In this document: positions 35,782-44,623 of the stretch, piece after piece
Layout of the letters: the number at the start of each line of letters is the position of its first letter
Numbering within the stretch: the stretch's first letter is position 1
Position numbers and translations under genes: made by a program
The notes under the pieces: generated by a model
What the model was told of the DNA's origin: nothing
Database searches by the model: none
What the model saw: only the letters and a program-made list of their open reading frames with translations
From: an uncultured Christensenellaceae bacterium
GTDB taxonomy: Bacteria; Bacillota; Clostridia; Christensenellales; Pumilibacteraceae
Direction of reading: 5' to 3'
Length of the DNA: 64,000 bases
Assembly (NCBI GenBank): GCA_910588155.1
Contig: CAJUPB010000006.1
Location: 1 to 64,000, forward strand

Positions 35782-35922
35782 ATGAAGTGTTGCAAGTGCG
35801 GAAAGGAAATAACGGCGGACGACGCATACCGCTGCGGCGATTGCGGCAGAGATTTCTGCGAAAGATGCGCCGAAAGTTGCGGAATTTGCGAGTGCCACGG
35901 CGATTTTCACCGATACAGTTGA
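35782..35922 (+). CDS. 46-residue cysteine-rich zinc-binding-like protein
   Basis: A small ORF divergent from murC. It has ten Cys (positions 3, 4, 6, 18, 21, 26, 29, 33, 36, 38) and His at 39 and 43, in a pattern of CxxC pairs (CGDC, CERC, CGIC) like a cross-brace zinc ribbon. Codon use resembles its neighbours. Ribosome binding is weak (ACGGGT). The dense spacing of Cys is unlikely by chance, so I consider it real but of unknown role. Confidence 0.5.
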   Translation: MKCCKCGKEITADDAYRCGDCGRDFCERCAESCGICECHGDFHRYS

Positions 35923-35962
35923 ATATTTCCCGTTTATCGGAAAAGAAATTTGTCCAATCTTA

Positions 35963-35991
35963 TTGCAAAATACGTAAAAATATGTTATAAT
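35963..35991 (+). promoter_or_regulatory. Sigma-A promoter for spoVG
   Basis: TTGCAA (35963-35968), a 17-bp spacer and TATAAT (35986-35991). Confidence 0.8.
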
Positions 35992-36030
35992 GCTTTTACC
36001 GATAAACTTATAAAGGGCGGTTCAAAAACG

Positions 36031-36321
36031 ATGAACATCACCGACATTCGCATCAAGCTTGTCAAAAAAGACGAGTTGAAGTTGAAAGCCGTTGCTTCTG
36101 TCACGTTTGACGACTGCTTCGTTGTTCACGACGTTAAAGTTATCGAGGGTACAGACACTTACTTCATATCTATGCCCAACAAAAAGACCCCCGACGGCGG
36201 ATACAAGGACATCGTGCATCCGCTGAATTCTCCCACAAGAGAGTTAATCAAGACGGCCGTACTCGAAGCATTCCGAAAAGCCGAGCAGGAAAGCGAAGCT
36301 GTGACCAAACCGGAAGAGTAA
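36031..36321 (+). CDS. spoVG: SpoVG regulatory protein
   Basis: A 96-residue protein from the ATG at 36031 (AAAGGGCGG site). Family features are MNITDIRIKLV, VTFDDCFVVHDVKVIEG, YFISMPNKKTPDGGYKD and the helix HPLNSPTRELIKTAV. SpoVG is a small nucleic-acid-binding regulator involved in sporulation and septation, and in RNA binding in several Firmicutes. Length is normal. Single-gene transcript ending at a hairpin. Confidence 0.96.
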   Translation: MNITDIRIKLVKKDELKLKAVASVTFDDCFVVHDVKVIEGTDTYFISMPNKKTPDGGYKDIVHPLNSPTRELIKTAVLEAFRKAEQESEAVTKPEE

Positions 36322-36358
36322 ACATCTACGGCTATACCCCGACGGACAAGAGATTTTC

Positions 36359-36386
36359 GGCATAAGTCCGCTTTATGCCTTATTTT
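36359..36386 (+). terminator. Rho-independent terminator after spoVG
   Basis: GGCATAA with its complement around a 6-base loop, followed by TTATTTTT. Confidence 0.75.
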
Positions 36387-36420
36387 TGTGTTCGATTTTT
36401 ACATCGATTTTCGACAATGA

Positions 36421-36475
36421 AAACAACGCCGACCGCAGCTCTCGAAAGACGCGCGGACGGCGTTTTTTTTATCTT
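36421..36475. terminator. Terminator hairpin after mnmG
   Basis: AACGCCG and CCGC arms with complements around a loop of about 16 bases. The plus strand has eight T residues and the minus strand GTTTT, so it can serve both directions. It lies 15 bases past the mnmG stop. Confidence 0.65.
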
Positions 36476-36489
36476 ATGCCAATACATTT

Positions 36490-38346
36490 TCAAGTATTCC
36501 GGGACTGTTTTTTGGCGGCGGCGAGAATCAGCACGTTTACGTCGGCGGGAGTGACGCCGGCAATACGAGACGCCTGTCCCACGGAGGTCGGGCGAATCTT
36601 GTTCAGTTTTTCCCTTGCTTCCAGGCGCAGTCCGTCCACTTTGGAATAGTCGTCGAAATCGAGCGGCATATTCTCGCAGCGTTCGCTCTCTCCGCGCAAT
36701 CTCTCCTGACGTTTCAGATAGCCCTCGTAGCGCGCGCCGACGTAGACGTCGGTTGCCGCCGAGCGCGAAATATCTTTCAGCACGTCGAAATACTCGCCGA
36801 ACTTTTGAAGCGTCACGCCGCTGCGCTTGAACAGCGACAGAGCGTTCAAGCCGATGTCGGACGGAGTTTCGCCGACCGCTTTTAAAAACTCGTTGACTCT
36901 TTTCTGCGGCAGAATTTCGGCGCAAAGCAGTTTCGCCTTTTCTATGTCGGCGATTTTTTTCAGATATTTTTTCTTTCTCTTGTCGCAGACAAGTCCTGCT
37001 CTGATTCCCTCCTGCGTCAACCTCAAATCGGCGTTGTCTTGGCGCAACGAAAGTCGAAACTCCGCCCTTGACGTCATCATTCTGTACGGTTCGTCCGCGC
37101 CGCGCGTCACCAAGTCGTCCGCCATAACTCCGATATACGAATTGTCGCGTGTGACTTTGAGGGGCGGCATAGAGCGCAATTTCAGCGAGGCGTTGAGTCC
37201 CGCGAGCAGTCCCTGCGCCGCGGCTTCCTCGTAGCCCGACGTGCCGTTTATCTGCCCCGCAAAATAAAGACCTTCGTAACGCTTGTGTTCCAGCGTCGGT
37301 TTGAGAGTGAGAGGGTCTATACAATCGTATTCGATTGCATATGCATCGCGCATTATTTCCACCCTTTCGAAGCCCTCAATCGAGCGGTACATTTCAAGCT
37401 GAATATCCGCCGGCAGACCCGTGGAAAGACCCTGAACGTAGCCCTCGTTTGTACAGCCGCCTTCGGGTTCGAGAAAGAACTGGTGGCGTTTCTTATCGGC
37501 GAAGCGCACGATTTTATCCTCTATCGACGGGCAATATCTCGCGCCGACGCCGTGAATGAGTCCCGAATATTTCGGGCTGGATTGCAGATTGTTCCGTATG
37601 ATTTCGTGCGTCTTTTCGTTTGTATATCCCAGCCAGCACACGGTATTGTCGGCGGCGACTTTTCCGCTTAACTCGGAAAAGGAATATATGTCGGTTTCGC
37701 CGTGTTGCACTTCCAGCTTATCGAAATCCACCGTGCGCATATCTATTCTCGCCGGCGTACCCGTCTTGAATCTGCGCAAGCCTATGCCTATCTCTTCGAG
37801 AGCGGCGGACAGTCCCTCCGCCCTCGTAAAACAAGCCGGCCCTTTCTTCTGCACTCTGCTGCCGATTATTATATCCGATTGAAGATACACTCCGCAGGCG
37901 AGAACGACGACGTCGGCAAAATACGTCAGTCCCACGGCGGTGGCGACGCCCGTTACCCTGTCGCCTTCCGTCAGGATTTTTTCCACCTCGCCCTGACGAA
38001 GCGTCAGATTTTTTTGATTTTCCAACACGCTTTTCATATACTCGTGGTAGCGGTATTTATCCACTTGCGCGCGCAGGCTCTGCACCGCCGGACCTTTGGA
38101 GCGGTTCAGCATTCGCAGTTGGGTCAGCGTCTTATCCGCCGCCTTGCCCATTTCGCCGCCGAGCGCATCTATTTCACGCACCAGATGACCTTTTGCCGTA
38201 CCGCCTATGCTGGGGTTGCAGGCAAGATAGCCGACGTTGTCCAGCGATATGCTTAAAGCCACGGTCTTAAAGCCCGTGCGCGCAAGGGCCAGTGCGGCCT
38301 CTATGCCCGCGTGTCCCGTTCCTACTACAATCGCGTCGTATTTCAT
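36490..38346 (-). CDS. mnmG: tRNA uridine-5-carboxymethylaminomethyl modification enzyme MnmG
   Basis: A 618-residue FAD enzyme that, with MnmE, modifies U34 of certain tRNAs. It has the dinucleotide loop VVGTGHAGIEAALALAR, ACNPSIGGTAKGHL, the central FKTGTPARID and C-terminal TRAEFRLSLRQDNADLRLT. It is full length. I place the start at 38346 because a perfect promoter has its -10 box at 38356-38361, so the first ATG (38352) would probably lie upstream of the transcript start. Either way there is no Shine-Dalgarno site and the mRNA would be leaderless or nearly so. Confidence 0.93.
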   Translation of the reverse strand: MKYDAIVVGTGHAGIEAALALARTGFKTVALSISLDNVGYLACNPSIGGTAKGHLVREIDALGGEMGKAADKTLTQLRMLNRSKGPAVQSLRAQVDKYRYHEYMKSVLENQKNLTLRQGEVEKILTEGDRVTGVATAVGLTYFADVVVLACGVYLQSDIIIGSRVQKKGPACFTRAEGLSAALEEIGIGLRRFKTGTPARIDMRTVDFDKLEVQHGETDIYSFSELSGKVAADNTVCWLGYTNEKTHEIIRNNLQSSPKYSGLIHGVGARYCPSIEDKIVRFADKKRHQFFLEPEGGCTNEGYVQGLSTGLPADIQLEMYRSIEGFERVEIMRDAYAIEYDCIDPLTLKPTLEHKRYEGLYFAGQINGTSGYEEAAAQGLLAGLNASLKLRSMPPLKVTRDNSYIGVMADDLVTRGADEPYRMMTSRAEFRLSLRQDNADLRLTQEGIRAGLVCDKRKKKYLKKIADIEKAKLLCAEILPQKRVNEFLKAVGETPSDIGLNALSLFKRSGVTLQKFGEYFDVLKDISRSAATDVYVGARYEGYLKRQERLRGESERCENMPLDFDDYSKVDGLRLEAREKLNKIRPTSVGQASRIAGVTPADVNVLILAAAKKQSRNT

Positions 38347-38355
38347 ACGCATTTA

Positions 38356-38384
38356 ATTATACGCTTTTTTATCGGCGTTGTCAA
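38356..38384 (-). promoter_or_regulatory. Perfect consensus promoter abutting mnmG
   Basis: TTGACA (38379-38384), a 17-bp spacer and TATAAT (38356-38361) on the minus strand. The -10 box ends 3 bases before the first ATG and 9 before the second. Confidence 0.8.
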
Positions 38385-38396
38385 ATTTATATATTC

Positions 38397-38650
38397 ATAT
38401 TATAAGAGGGAAGGACACTTTCGACTGTGTCCCCTCCCTCTTATATATCTCCCACCCTCGCAACGATTTAGGGTTTCGCCCTAAAAACCCTTTTTATAAG
38501 TCAAAAAAATTGCACCCGAAGTACGGAAAAAGTGAGAAATATTCAGTCCTCCTGACGAATTAAAGCAAGCGGTTCGAGAAAACCGAGCGATTTTGTTCAG
38601 CCGAGCGAGCGCATATAGCGCGACGCGAACGTCACGAGCTTTGCGAGTAC
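38397..38650. repeat. 254-bp direct repeat, left copy
   Basis: This block recurs at 41154-41407 with the same length and only about half a dozen differences. It begins with a terminator-like hairpin (AAGAGGGA arms, 38401-38443), continues through a non-coding spacer and ends in a palindromic-element segment. The two copies flank the XRE/lipoprotein gene pair. The rest of the 38353-38824 gap is the mnmG promoter and the downstream gene's promoter. Confidence 0.9.
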
Positions 38651-38680
38651 GAAGCAATGCGACACTTATAACCCGTCAGG
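38551..38680. repeat. Nested palindromic element, copy 1
   Basis: A 130-bp unit with terminal inverted repeats (CCTGACG near the left end and CCCGTCAGG at the right) and internal arms including GCGGTT with AACCGAGC and the 54-bp module from 38597. It lies in a divergent intergenic region, unlike most other copies. Confidence 0.75.
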
Positions 38681-38745
38681 GAGAGGAACTCTATGATTCA
38701 TAGAGATGCCTAAACAGCAAATATACGTGATTGTCAAGTAAAGTC

Positions 38746-38775
38746 TTGCAAAAACAGCGACATATATGATATAAT
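38746..38775 (+). promoter_or_regulatory. Promoter for the XRE membrane regulator operon
   Basis: TTGCAA (38746-38751), an 18-bp spacer and TATAAT (38770-38775), about 50 bases before the start codon. Confidence 0.65.
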
Positions 38776-38824
38776 TATTTAGAATTAAGCGTTCGCAACA
38801 ATCCGCGGACGCAAGGAGGCGATT

Positions 38825-40252
38825 ATGGATACGAGTTCAATCGGAGAGTATCTGAAAAGACTGCGATTGCGGGCAAACTATACGCAATCCGAGGTCGGCA
38901 AACACATTAACGTAACCGACAAGGCAATCAGCCGTTGGGAGAGCGGACAAGGAATGCCGGAGTTGGGCAACCTCGTAGTCATCGCCGACCTATTCGGCGT
39001 GAAAGTGGACGACATTCTGCACTGCAACGAAAAGGTTTTCGAAAGCGGCGGAAAAAAAGACGGCGGCAAAGCAGAGAGCGCCGCGGAAAATACCGTCTTT
39101 AAAAGTGTTTCGGCGGACAGTCAAACTTCTCAAAATGCAATGAGTGGCGAGAAAGCGGCAAACATACAAAGCGCGGCGGCAAGCGGTCGGACACTTGAAC
39201 TTGCAAAGGACGCCCCCGCGAAAGAGAGTCCGAAAAGAATAAGCGCGTTCGACAAATATCAAGCCGTGATATTTGCGGCGATTTTGACAATGGGATTTTT
39301 CCTTGCCGTCTACATACCGTATTTCGAGAATTTCGGTCCGCACTTGCGCGAGACGACAACGCCTATTATAATGTTTATTTTTCTCGCATTCCTTTATGTT
39401 GCTCTGCCGTTCGTCTCGAAGTTTTTTCCTAAAAAGGTCGGATTAATTTGCAAAATCACGCTGTCGGCTTTGTGCGCAGTCATCGCGCTTGTCCTATCTC
39501 TTTTGTTGGTTTTCTTTAAAGACGCGGAGTACGGCGATTACGGAAATTATTTAAGCGCGGGCACGGGCGCAATCGGAGCAGCGGTGTTCTTTCTTCTGTT
39601 CGTTTCCTCGCTGTTATACGCTTTGACGGAATTTTTCGAAAACGACTTCATACAAATGATTCTGCGAATCGCGTGCGCGGTTATCGGCGGAGTTATGATA
39701 ATACTCGGGATAGTCGGCACCGTCAAACTCGGTCGGGAGGATTTTTTCGAATTGGTTCGCGGGTTCCCCGACGCTTTTATATCGCTGTGCTCTATTGTGT
39801 TCGGGCTTATATCCATTGCGTTTGCCCTGCGCGAGCTTAAAATCATCGGTATGGGCGTGACAACGACGGTATTGCTCTTTCTGCCGTCCCTGCTATTCAT
39901 AATAGGTTGTTTCAACTCTATGGACTTGTTCGAAACATACTTCCGAACAAATGCATATAATCACCTGCTTCTCTTGGCAATCTCCTCACTCGCACCTGCG
40001 GTTCAATCGATTGGCTTTCTGCTCGAAAAGACAAAACACGCCCGTAATGCAAGACTGATAACGACAGTCATCGCTTTCCTGCTTTTGATACCGTGCATAT
40101 ATTACACATTGGACATATTCGCGCTTAACGTTTATTTGAAAGCAGTAAACTTCAATACCGCGGTATTTTTGAGAATAGCGGTGATTATCGCCGCAATCGC
40201 AAATTATGCCGTTCTGTTTATTCCCGAACGGAAAGGAGAAAAAGCACTATGA
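38825..40252 (+). CDS. XRE-type HTH protein with ten-helix membrane domain
   Basis: A 475-residue protein with an AAGGAGG site. An N-terminal Cro/CI HTH (about residues 7-62: RANYTQSEVGKHINVTDKAI then SRWESGQGMPE) is followed by a low-complexity linker (about 75-135) and about ten membrane helices (from about 140 to the end). This layout occurs in Firmicutes membrane-tethered regulators, which may sense envelope stress. It overlaps the lipoprotein gene by 4 bp, so the two probably act together. Ligand and targets are unknown. Confidence 0.8.
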   Translation: MDTSSIGEYLKRLRLRANYTQSEVGKHINVTDKAISRWESGQGMPELGNLVVIADLFGVKVDDILHCNEKVFESGGKKDGGKAESAAENTVFKSVSADSQTSQNAMSGEKAANIQSAAASGRTLELAKDAPAKESPKRISAFDKYQAVIFAAILTMGFFLAVYIPYFENFGPHLRETTTPIIMFIFLAFLYVALPFVSKFFPKKVGLICKITLSALCAVIALVLSLLLVFFKDAEYGDYGNYLSAGTGAIGAAVFFLLFVSSLLYALTEFFENDFIQMILRIACAVIGGVMIILGIVGTVKLGREDFFELVRGFPDAFISLCSIVFGLISIAFALRELKIIGMGVTTTVLLFLPSLLFIIGCFNSMDLFETYFRTNAYNHLLLLAISSLAPAVQSIGFLLEKTKHARNARLITTVIAFLLLIPCIYYTLDIFALNVYLKAVNFNTAVFLRIAVIIAAIANYAVLFIPERKGEKAL

Positions 40253-41142
40253 AACGGAAAAATATATTTATAATCTTGTTTGCCTGTATGATGTTTGCCG
40301 CAGCCTGCGTGGCAAGCGGCTGTTATAAGGACAAGTTCGCTTCCGTCGCCGGAGTCTGGGAACTCAATTTGGACGCGAGCGACGAAATCGCGAAGCTTGC
40401 TTTCAAGTCCGCCGAAATCGTTATCGACCCCGAAAACCGCCGCGGAAGCATAGAGGCGGAATTCACCGATGACGTTGATAAAGAAAAAACCGATTTCCCG
40501 ATTATGGAACGCGAAACAGGCGGATGCGAAATAGACTGTTCGGTTTCCCACGGCTCCCACTCCGTATTCGTGGAATTTATAGTGCGCAACGGTGATGAGC
40601 GGCGGTCCTTGATGAGTGCATCGATATATGATAAAAGCAATACTTTCGAAAAATGGGGTTACGTATATTTCAATAAAGACGTCGGAGAGTTCAAAGCCGG
40701 CGAGAAATGCGGATTTAATCTCGTCTTTATAAAGAGCGGCACTTCGATTTCCCCCATTCCCGACCCCAACCCGCCGAAACCCAATCCGCCGAGCGGCGAA
40801 TCGAAACACGAGGGTATCAAAACGGCTTACGAAAATGCGGGATATTCCGTCGACATTACGGCAGACGATGCCGACCCGTCTGTTGCCGCACTCATCAAGT
40901 CTATGCAGGACGCATATTCGCAACTCGGCGTCAAGATGACGTGTATCGGAAAAAATCTGAACGATATTTCCTTTGATACGGAACTGTATATGCTGTTTTC
41001 CGCCGACAGCGAGAGCACGATTCAAGAGCTTGCCGACGGTTTCAAAGGCACTTACAAATACGCCAAAAAAGGCAAAGACATCATAGTTTATATTTGGACG
41101 CTCGGCACGCCGAACTTTACGCCGTTCAATCAAGTCACATAA
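40249..41142 (+). CDS. Lipoprotein partner of the XRE membrane protein
   Basis: A 297-residue protein with a signal peptide and lipobox VASGC (Cys at about 25). Residues 30-165 form a beta-rich domain starting VAGVWELNLDASDE, as in lipocalin-like lipoproteins. A Pro-rich linker (PDPNPPKPNPPSG) leads to a second alpha/beta domain (about 185-297). No catalytic motif is seen. It overlaps the regulator gene as ATGA and may feed an extracytoplasmic signal to it; that link is inference. Confidence 0.7.
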   Translation: MKRKNIFIILFACMMFAAACVASGCYKDKFASVAGVWELNLDASDEIAKLAFKSAEIVIDPENRRGSIEAEFTDDVDKEKTDFPIMERETGGCEIDCSVSHGSHSVFVEFIVRNGDERRSLMSASIYDKSNTFEKWGYVYFNKDVGEFKAGEKCGFNLVFIKSGTSISPIPDPNPPKPNPPSGESKHEGIKTAYENAGYSVDITADDADPSVAALIKSMQDAYSQLGVKMTCIGKNLNDISFDTELYMLFSADSESTIQELADGFKGTYKYAKKGKDIIVYIWTLGTPNFTPFNQVT

Positions 41143-41153
41143 GCGAATTATTT

Positions 41154-41407
41154 ATATTATAAGAGGGAGGAGACACTTTCGACTGTGTCCCCTCCCTCTT
41201 ATATATCTCCCACCCTCGCAACGGTTTAGGGTTTCACCCTAAAACCTTTTTTATAAGTCAAAAAAATTGCACCCGAAGTACGGAAAAAGTGAGAAATATT
41301 CAGTCCTCCTGACGAATTAAAGCAAGCGGTTCGAGAAAACCGAGCGATTTTGTTCAGCCGAGCGAGCGCATATAGCGCGACGCGAACGTCACGAGCTTTG
41401 CGAGTAC
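41154..41407. repeat. 254-bp direct repeat, right copy
   Basis: Second copy of the 38397-38650 block, starting 12 bases after the lipoprotein stop. Its hairpin (about 41157-41203) can act as terminator for that operon. A partial palindromic element begins at 41308. Confidence 0.9.
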
Positions 41408-41476
41408 ACAGCAATGCAAAACGCGCGAAAGCACGTGAAAAATTGAGTTCAGTCGAGCGAGCGCATTGACACAAAC

Positions 41477-41596
41477 AAAATGTTTAAATTCACGAGCCGT
41501 GCAGGCGAGTCCTTTTTAAGTTCGACCGAGTCGTGACAAGCAAGCAAGAACGGCTTTTGCCGTTCGCCGCGCAGCGACGACTCGCGTTTGGTCGAA
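41477..41596. repeat. Second palindromic repeat family, copy 1
   Basis: A block shared with 49119-49238. It contains TTCGACC (41521-41527) against GGTCGAA (41590-41596), inner GAGTCGT against ACGACTC, and an apical hairpin GAACGGC-TTTT-GCCGTTC (41548-41565). The preceding 41408-41476 contains a degraded module of the same type. Confidence 0.75.
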
Positions 41597-41600
41597 ATGT

Positions 41601-41726
41601 CCTGACGGGTTAGAAGCGAGCAGTGCCAGGAAAGCGCGGATTTTGCGAGGGCGCGTACTCAAACGTACGCAACCGAAGCAAAAACGTAAGCTTGACGCCG
41701 CAATGCGAAGCTTATAACCCGTCAGG
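41601..41726. repeat. Nested palindromic element, copy 3, overlapping the potD stop
   Basis: Terminal arms CCTGACGGGTT (41601) and AACCCGTCAGG (to 41726), a middle stem GATTTTGC against GCAAAA and an inner stem GCGTAC against GTACGC. The right arm includes the potD stop codon (41722-41724). Confidence 0.85.
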
Positions 41727-42999
41727 CGGTTTTGACGTCTATCCACATCCCATCCAACTCAAAATTAAACTTTCCGAAATCGCGCATTATGGCACAACGG
41801 GCGAGAACTTCGTCGGGAGGGAAAACCATTTCGAGATACATTTCTTTGAAACCTTCGGGCGCTTCGAAGAACATACTGTCCTCGTCCGAACCGTCGTCGG
41901 CTTCGAGCTGTTCTTTCACCGACAGCATTGCTTCCTTGACGGCAATCGACGTGCCGAGCCAATCCATATTCTTTTCGGCAACGAGCGCGCCGCCGAAGTC
42001 CTCGTCCGAATCGTCCACCGTGGCGGTGCAGAGATATTGCAGGAAATAGTTTGCCGCCTCTTCGTTTCTCGCGTATTTAGGAATGACGAAACAATCCACC
42101 CAGACATTTGCGCCCTCTTTCGGCACGACGTAGAAAAGCGTGTTGCTTTCTTCCATTGCGTAACCAGCGTCGCAAGACCAAAAAAAGCCGAGTTTGGGTT
42201 CGCTGTCGGGATTTATCATATCGTCCTTGCCGTCGTCCACTTCGTAACGCAGCAGCACGGATTTCTGTTTGACGAGCCTGTCATATGCCGCGGCTATGTT
42301 CGCGCGCATTTGTTCGTCGCTGTCGGGCAGTTTGAATATCGAGTCGAGCGCCTGTTTATAATCGGCATTGTAATCGGTGAAGCCGTTCGACTTTTGGCTC
42401 AAAACCGCGGTATTGTCGTATATCCTCGCAATCGAGTATGCATCGCGGACGGAGTTTTTCATCAGTATTTTTTTCTTATACTTTTCCGAAAACATAGCCT
42501 CCCAACTGTCGAAGTCGGCGACGTCTTCTTCCTCCACCTTTTCGGAATCGTACATTATGCCGAACGTACCCCAAACGTACGGCATCGAATACGTCAGCCC
42601 GGGGTCTACGGAATCGTTTACCATATCCCAAAGACCGTCGTAGTACAGCTCTTTGTCCGCGGTGAAAATCTCCTTGTTCAGCGGTTTTAAAAGTCCCGCG
42701 TTTCTCATTCTTTCCACCATATAGTCGGACGGACAGACAAGGTCGTAATCGGCTTTGTTCACGGAAATTTCGGTATACATCGATTCGTTCGTGTCGAATT
42801 CCTTATACTTGACTTTTATCGTCTTACCCGTCTGCTCGTAGTACCAATCTTCGAATCCCTCGTATACTTCGGGGTCCATATACTCGCCCCAATTATAGAT
42901 TTTGAGTATCTGTTCCCTATTTCCGCAACCCGCGAACGCACAGCAGAGCGCGGCGCAGACCAACACGGCAACGAGTATTTTGCTTATGCTCTTTTTCAT
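41722..42999 (-). CDS. potD: Spermidine/putrescine ABC transporter substrate-binding protein
   Basis: A 425-residue lipoprotein with signal peptide and lipobox FAGCG. The start of the mature part, LKIYNWGEYMDPEVYEGFE, is the hallmark of PotD-type polyamine binders, followed by DLVCPSDYMVERM and YSMPYVWGTFGIMYDS. It captures polyamines outside the membrane and delivers them to PotB/PotC. It overlaps the potC stop (TAATG) and is the last gene of the operon. Its stop codon lies within a repeat element. Confidence 0.93.
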   Translation of the reverse strand: MKKSISKILVAVLVCAALCCAFAGCGNREQILKIYNWGEYMDPEVYEGFEDWYYEQTGKTIKVKYKEFDTNESMYTEISVNKADYDLVCPSDYMVERMRNAGLLKPLNKEIFTADKELYYDGLWDMVNDSVDPGLTYSMPYVWGTFGIMYDSEKVEEEDVADFDSWEAMFSEKYKKKILMKNSVRDAYSIARIYDNTAVLSQKSNGFTDYNADYKQALDSIFKLPDSDEQMRANIAAAYDRLVKQKSVLLRYEVDDGKDDMINPDSEPKLGFFWSCDAGYAMEESNTLFYVVPKEGANVWVDCFVIPKYARNEEAANYFLQYLCTATVDDSDEDFGGALVAEKNMDWLGTSIAVKEAMLSVKEQLEADDGSDEDSMFFEAPEGFKEMYLEMVFPPDEVLARCAIMRDFGKFNFELDGMWIDVKTA

Positions 43000-43802
43000 T
43001 ATTTCAGACCCCCTTCCTTCACGCGCTTTTTATGCGAGAAGATATTGACGGCGACAAGCACCGCGAGTATCGCCACGAATATGAGTGCGGACAGAGCGCG
43101 CAACTGCGGCATCACGCCTTTCTTGGCTATCTTATTGTACAGGTACGTGGAAATAGTTCCGACGTCGCCGTTTACGAACTTGGTTATTACGAAGTCGTCC
43201 AGCGACAGCGTGAACGCGAGCGCAAAGCCCGATATCATTGACGGCACGAGCTGCGGCAGCAACACGGTGAAGAATGTGCGCACGGGGGACGCGCCCAAGT
43301 CCAGACCCGCTTCGTAGAGATTCGGATTCAGCTGCGACAGGCGCGGCATTACGTTCATAATCACGTACGGCACGGTTATGACCGTATGCGCGATTATCAG
43401 CGTGAGATAGCCTTTCGGAATGAGTCCGAACACCAAAAACAGCATCATAAACGATACGCCCGTGACAATATCGGCATTGACCATTGTCACCTGCGACGTC
43501 AAATTCAGCAGCGATTTATACCACTTCGAGCGGGTATAGAATATGCCTACCGCCGCCAGCGTGCCTATCAGCGTGGCGAGCAGCGAGGACACGAGCGCGA
43601 CAAACAGCGAATTGCCCACCGCGCTCATCATTTCGGCGTCGGCAAACACGTCGGCGTACAGCGAAAAAGTGAAGCCGTTCCAGACGCCTATCGATTTGCT
43701 TGTCGTGAAAGAATACACGACCAACACGAGTATAGGCAGATATATCAGCGCGAGCATAAGATATATGAACGCTTTGCAAAGAGCTTTTTTGACTTTATTC
43801 AT
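42999..43802 (-). CDS. potC: Spermidine/putrescine ABC transporter permease PotC
   Basis: A 267-residue permease with six membrane helices. The ABC permease EAA-like loop appears as LYEAGLDLGASPVRTFFTV, and SLDDFVITKFVNG is characteristic of PotC. It overlaps potB by 4 bp. Confidence 0.93.
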   Translation of the reverse strand: MNKVKKALCKAFIYLMLALIYLPILVLVVYSFTTSKSIGVWNGFTFSLYADVFADAEMMSAVGNSLFVALVSSLLATLIGTLAAVGIFYTRSKWYKSLLNLTSQVTMVNADIVTGVSFMMLFLVFGLIPKGYLTLIIAHTVITVPYVIMNVMPRLSQLNPNLYEAGLDLGASPVRTFFTVLLPQLVPSMISGFALAFTLSLDDFVITKFVNGDVGTISTYLYNKIAKKGVMPQLRALSALIFVAILAVLVAVNIFSHKKRVKEGGLK

Positions 43803-44623
43803 AACAGTCCGCCTCCCGCCTGCGCCGCTCCCGCCGCGCTTGCCTTGCCGCCCGTCGCTTTATTCGCGATTAACATCGTTATGCCTATCAGCGCGAGCAA
43901 AACGAGAGAATACGCAGAGCCGATATTCCAACCGCTTCCGCCGCTTGCCGTAAACCAATCGTTTATTATGTTTCCGAACATATAAGTCGAAGTATCGCCC
44001 AAGATATCGCTTATCGCAAAAGTGGACACCGTGGGCATAAACACCATCAGCACGCCGCTCATAATTCCCGGCAACGACAGCGGCAGTCTGACTTTGAAGA
44101 ATGACTGCACCGCTCCGCAACCCAAATCGTTCGCGGCTTCGATATACGACTTATCCATATTCGACAGCACGGAATACAGCGGCAGCAGCATAAACGGGAA
44201 AAAGTCGTACACAAGACCGATTATGACGGCGGCATATGCGTTCGTCATTCCGATGAGCTGGAACACGTTTTTCATTGCGTACGTGCGCAGCAGCGAGTTT
44301 ATCCACATCGGCATTATGAAGAGCATTACCGTGACCGCCGACTTATTTATCTTCGAATCGGCGAGCATCATTGCAAGCGGATACGCGAGCAGCAGGCATA
44401 TTGCCGTCACGAGAGCGGCTATGCCCAGCGAATACAGCAAAACTTTCAGCGTATTGAAAGTCGTAAAGAACTTTGCGAAATTCGCAAGTGAGAAACTGCC
44501 GTCGCGCGTGAACGCGTAGAACGCCGTAATCAGCAGCGGCAGTATGACGAACAGCGCGCTCATAACCGCGTACGGGAACGAGAAGTACGAGCGTTTGAGC
44601 CTGAATTTTTTAATCCCTGTCAT
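43799..44623 (-). CDS. potB: Spermidine/putrescine ABC transporter permease PotB
   Basis: A 274-residue permease with six membrane helices. The coupling loop reads YIEAANDLGCGAVQSFFKV and the family segment LLRTYAMKNVFQLIG is present. Its start lies within the last 14 bases of potA. The C-terminus is a Gly/Ala-rich tail. It forms the channel with PotC. Confidence 0.93.
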   Translation of the reverse strand: MTGIKKFRLKRSYFSFPYAVMSALFVILPLLITAFYAFTRDGSFSLANFAKFFTTFNTLKVLLYSLGIAALVTAICLLLAYPLAMMLADSKINKSAVTVMLFIMPMWINSLLRTYAMKNVFQLIGMTNAYAAVIIGLVYDFFPFMLLPLYSVLSNMDKSYIEAANDLGCGAVQSFFKVRLPLSLPGIMSGVLMVFMPTVSTFAISDILGDTSTYMFGNIINDWFTASGGSGWNIGSAYSLVLLALIGITMLIANKATGGKASAAGAAQAGGGLL

